Positions 60,800 through 64,000 of a stretch of 64,000 nucleotides of DNA are shown here, piece after piece. Below the pieces are notes generated by a model. It was not told the DNA's origin and did no database searches. It worked only from the letters and a program-made list of their open reading frames with translations. Numbering within the stretch: the first letter of the stretch is position 1; each line of letters opens with the position of its first letter. A program made the translations under genes and the position numbers. Source of the DNA: Mitosporidium daphniae (Eukaryota > Microsporidia); contig NW_013546656.1 in NCBI RefSeq assembly GCF_000760515.2, positions 1 to 64,000 of the forward strand, given 5' to 3'.

Positions 60800-63700
60800 T
60801 CATCTTGCACACGTTGAATGTTGTACTATTGCGCGATATCTATTTATTCTATCGAAGAGAGAAGGCCGACCAGGATGCCCGCAAACCGCTTCATGTTCGT
60901 CGCTGTTGACTTGTCTGAGTTGTGAGACACCTTGAGGGGTTACCAATGCCAAAGTATGACAAACCTTAAGGACGACAGATGAAATGGAAAGCATATTTTG
61001 GAGATTTTCTTTCGAACAAGCACCAAAGTTGAGTTTTGATAGGTGGCTCGAAAGAACCTTTGAAGAAAGGTTGCTTGTTGAATATTCCAACAGCTCCTCG
61101 CAAAGGGCAATTGCAAGCTCCACGTGTGCCTCTGATGATGGAGTGTCTTTTTTTCTTAGAAAAGAGAGAGAAGTCCATGCAATCGCTTGGTTCAGAATTG
61201 AAGAGAGACTGAGGTTCGCACATGAATCCTCAACTTCGCCAAGGCTTAGCTGGGATTCCAGCACCGGGGCCAGGATCCTGCATACAGGGATGATGGCCTA
61301 GTTTTGTATAAATTTACACAAATCTCCACCTTTGAAATAAGAACTTGGTTTTGAGGAGATGTGGAAGCAAAAGCCTGTATGAAAAACGTTAAAAATTGGA
61401 CAAGACGGGCATTAGATAGGTTTTTTGGGTGAAAATACAGCAGCATCAGTGCTTCTATGATCTATAAACAAAGGGTGGGTCATATCGAATCGCCAGTACC
61501 TCTAAATCAAATTTTGAAGGCTCCGCTTTTGGCGAAAGAGCGGCATTGTTTTCCATTTCTGACACCCTTTCTTGGATCAATTGGATGGAAAGGAGTTTAG
61601 AAAAGCCTTCGACTGCAACTTGTTGAATATCTAGCGAGCAGAGAATGTTCTTCAATGTCGTAAGTATTGCAATATTGGCCAGTGATTCCTCCTGGTGAAT
61701 GGATGCCCCATATAGGACCAAAATATCAAATAAGGCCTAATCGGGTTAAAAGGCCACTCCTCAGTACCTTTGCAGAAATTAAACGGGGCTGTTTATCAAT
61801 GGAAACTTGGAGAAATTCGACAAACAATGGGATATATTGAACTGCAATGGACTAACGCTGATTAAAAAACCACTAACCCTTTCAAAAGTGCAAAATAAGG
61901 AAAGGACCTCAAGACCGCTTGTTTGCAAGACCGACAACGTACTGTTGATGCTTGGAATTGCAATTTCGTTCAAAAGAGAAAAAAAGGAGCCCGATGGCGC
62001 CTAAAAAAGTTCAGCCAAATAAACACCTGCCTTGATGTTCAACAGCACTGCTTTGATTAACTGCAAGCACCGCAAATGTGCTAAAACAGTTATCTCATCC
62101 AATGAAGACGATGGATCCTTTTGAAACCTTCTCTCCACGAAGGGAGATTGGTCCTCTTTATTTGAGGAGGACAAGGAGGACAAGTCTTCAGCGGAAGCCT
62201 CAAAATCGATCGAAAAAATGCACTGAAGGTCTGCAATTGAGGAAAGAATACAATCGGAAATGTCGGCATCGCTATCCAAAAGCGATCGTTTTAAAAGAGC
62301 AATAGAGTCGCTCAACAGACTTTCCGGGATATTTGGTTTGATTATAAGGGATTCTATAGAAATTAGTCAACCGCGTTTGATGGTTACGGACAACAGAGAT
62401 CAGCCGCCTTCTGCCGACCTCATCTGTGTTCAACGGAAGAAATGCAATGATTTTCATGAGCTGTTTTATAATAAACACCGTTGAGCCGGAGATGCATTCT
62501 GCATGCTTATCCAATTGTAAAACAAGAGCCGATATGTCGGGAAGACATGTTGATATCTCAAACGACGCTTGTTGGGGGTCGGGAAAAGAGTTGAACATAT
62601 GAGTGAAATACACTTGTGCGACCAGGAAAGGCTCTGGTGTTTTTGCCTCAAAGTAAAGAATGCCAAATGTGCCAAGATTCACTTGTGTCTTGCAAAAAAA
62701 ATCCAAAAGCAATTTTTCTGAAAGCAAAGTGAATTCATCGGAAAATCGTTCAATAGCCCCATGCCCGCCTGCATCGGTGTCATTGAAAGAGTCGGTGACG
62801 TTCAAAAACAAAGACACCAAGTTGGACAACCCTGAAGACGAAGTGGATTTTAGCCAATGAGTGAAAATTAGCTTGAAAAATGATTGTGAAGCCAGCGAGT
62901 TTCTGAAAACGGAAATAAATGTGTGCAAGTAAAGTACCTTTCGGCAAGTCCGACTTTGACAAGGTACTGGCGATGTTGAATTGTCAAGTCGTTTGGGTCC
63001 AGCTCAAATAGCTTTGTCCCAAATACAAATTTCCGGATTGTTGGATCGGAATCTCGGCATCGTTCCAAAATAAACTCAATGGTCTCCATATTAATTTCAA
63101 TGGCCGACAAAATTTGCTTCCTCACTTCACTAGGATAAAGCACCAAAATGTGTACGTTGAAGGGTCGCTCTGTAGCATGGCAATCAAAGCCCTTTGGACG
63201 ACCTGAGAGAAGGAGATATCATCTTCATCGAAAACGATATTGTCACCACCACAAATAAACGGTGACAAACACACGACGGCACTGCATCTTACAGAAACCT
63301 CCTTATCAAAGAACCTTGCAAAAATTTTGTCCTTGTAGCTATTTATAAGTGGCTTTCCCCTAAAAATAAATTGAGACAAAAAGATGCCCACATAAGGTCC
63401 CCATTGCTTTTGACAAACTTTGCAAAAAAAGACAAAAGCGTTAGGATGCGGCATCGAATGTGCCGCTCTTTTGCCTCGACCCCTTGAAGAAGATATTTAA
63501 CCAAAAAAGAGGAAAATCGGGTGCATTCTTCGCCATCGTTGTTGGTTAGCAGGGTTTGAATTAGAAGCTGGAAAAAGACAATTGCGTTCTCCACCCAAAT
63601 GTGGCCATCTTTCTTTGAATATGGCGACGACAAGACTTGATTTAGATGGCGGATAAACGAAAATATCAACAAATCAAGTGATTCTTTGGCGGCAAATAGC

Positions 63701-63816
63701 AATTTTGAAAAGAGCTTTACGTTTTTTTTGTGCGTTACCGTCGACTCCTGGCAGTCATTCAAAATGGACCCGATTTCCTTAAAATAGTAATGCCCGGGTG
63801 TGTCGGTGGCCAACAT
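60800..63816 (-). CDS. YCG1: Condensin subunit CAP-G/Ycg1
   Basis: Ten exons (63816-63392, 63359-63156, 63129-62938, 62902-62388, 62353-62025, 62000-61878, 61851-61768, 61736-61500, 61461-61330, 61297-60800) give 912 residues; nine introns of 24-38 nt. Chromosome-condensation HEAT protein. CAP-G hallmarks: VRCSAVVCLSPF, RDSDPTIRKFVFGTKLFELD, the KVGLAER block, LLNEIAIPSINSTLSVLQTS GLEVLSLF, and EALMLLYFHPKNLSNARLVQ. Without splicing the locus looks like a shredded gene; each join restores frame and homology. One intron has a GTTTAT donor. The C-terminal end after the HEAT repeats is poorly conserved and its last exon could end differently. Confidence 0.88.
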
Positions 63817-63889
63817 GGCTGATTAAAATGTAAATTATATTGTGCCCGAATTTACCGACTAATTTTCAACTTTTAGTTCGTGTATCAAT

Positions 63890-64000
63890 ATGAACTCAAG
63901 CCCACCGTCGGCTCCATCCTTCCCTCCAACCGGCGAAGCAGCTCCTGCTCAGCAGCTCCTGCTCAGCAGCTCCAAAAGCAAAAGAACGATGAAGCCAAGC
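63890..64000 (+). CDS. Start of an unidentified gene (3' part outside window)
   Basis: ATG 63890 opens a frame that runs off the right edge: MNSSPPSAPSFPPTGEAAPA, then a short CAGCTCCTGCT tandem coding AQQLLLSSS and a basic stretch (KSKRTMKP). The low-complexity N-terminus allows no family call. It diverges from condensin CAP-G with 73 bp between start codons. A TTTTAG just upstream may be an intron acceptor. Confidence 0.5.
   Translation, partial: MNSSPPSAPSFPPTGEAAPAQQLLLSSSKSKRTMKPS

Noticed and set aside
60800-63816. Reading the condensin locus as a broken gene with many frameshifts
   Set aside because: Nine tiny introns restore a single 912-residue CAP-G frame; exon lengths sum to whole codons.
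1-64000. LTR retroelements, Polinton-like elements, LINEs, DNA transposons, CRISPR arrays
   Set aside because: No reverse transcriptase, integrase, transposase, capsid-type protein, terminal repeats or spaced repeats were seen.

Overview
The window is nuclear DNA of a compact, intron-bearing eukaryote, most likely an early-diverging microsporidian or rozellid fungus of the Mitosporidium/Paramicrosporidium kind. The evidence is a gene every 1.5-2 kb on both strands, introns mostly 23-43 nt long (GTA...TAG), A/T-rich AAATTT-like blocks right beside start codons (a signal described for microsporidian genes), a chitin synthase next to a polysaccharide-deacetylase-like gene, and a muskelin, a class C GPCR and other fungal/opisthokont proteins. 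Unlike crown microsporidia it must keep a working mitochondrion: it carries methionyl-tRNA formyltransferase, a mitochondrial-type beta-ketoacyl-ACP synthase and a PPR-like protein with a targeting-type N-terminus. The species is an inference. No virus-like element, LTR element, CRISPR or plasmid feature was seen.

Layout. 1-5 kb (minus): membrane-anchored M1 aminopeptidase (runs off the left edge), methionyl-tRNA formyltransferase, a secreted glycosyltransferase-like protein, ASH2/Bre2. 5-10.4 kb: ZFAND4-like ubiquitin-like/AN1 protein, FG nucleoporin Nup58/Nup49, M50B metalloprotease, Tra2-like RRM protein. 10.4-15 kb (minus): muskelin, a Rua1-type regulator, a small helical protein. 15-20.3 kb: Rab1/Ypt1, deacetylase-like protein and chitin synthase (divergent pair), a small membrane protein. 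20.3-21.8 kb: gene-poor stretch with a decayed reading frame. 21.8-30.8 kb: PCID2/Thp1, RCL1, RPL7 with a C/D snoRNA in its second intron, RBM26/27-like protein, VAP/Scs2, ketoacyl synthase, profilin. 30.8-45 kb: RRP12, an orphan multi-spanning protein, CSE1/exportin-2, small membrane proteins, a PPR-like protein, tRNA-Val(UAC), RPB2. 45-57.4 kb: a 1006-residue orphan membrane protein, RING E3, CSB/Rad26, uracil-DNA glycosylase, WD40 protein, CDC73, RPS8. 57.8-64 kb: class C GPCR-like receptor, condensin subunit CAP-G, and the start of another gene at the right edge.

Most apparent frame breaks resolve into tiny introns. I joined exons by reading frame, splice signals and family alignment, and the exon lengths add up to whole codons in every spliced model. 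Introns of 68-116 nt cluster in 41-57 kb (RPB2, RING, CSB, RPS8). The two RPL7 introns (258 and 154 nt) stand out, and the 154-nt one carries a C/D snoRNA aimed at a conserved LSU rRNA site. The two orphan membrane proteins, the chitin pair with a metal-ligand-depleted deacetylase, the class C receptor and several strong hairpins between genes are the main items of interest.
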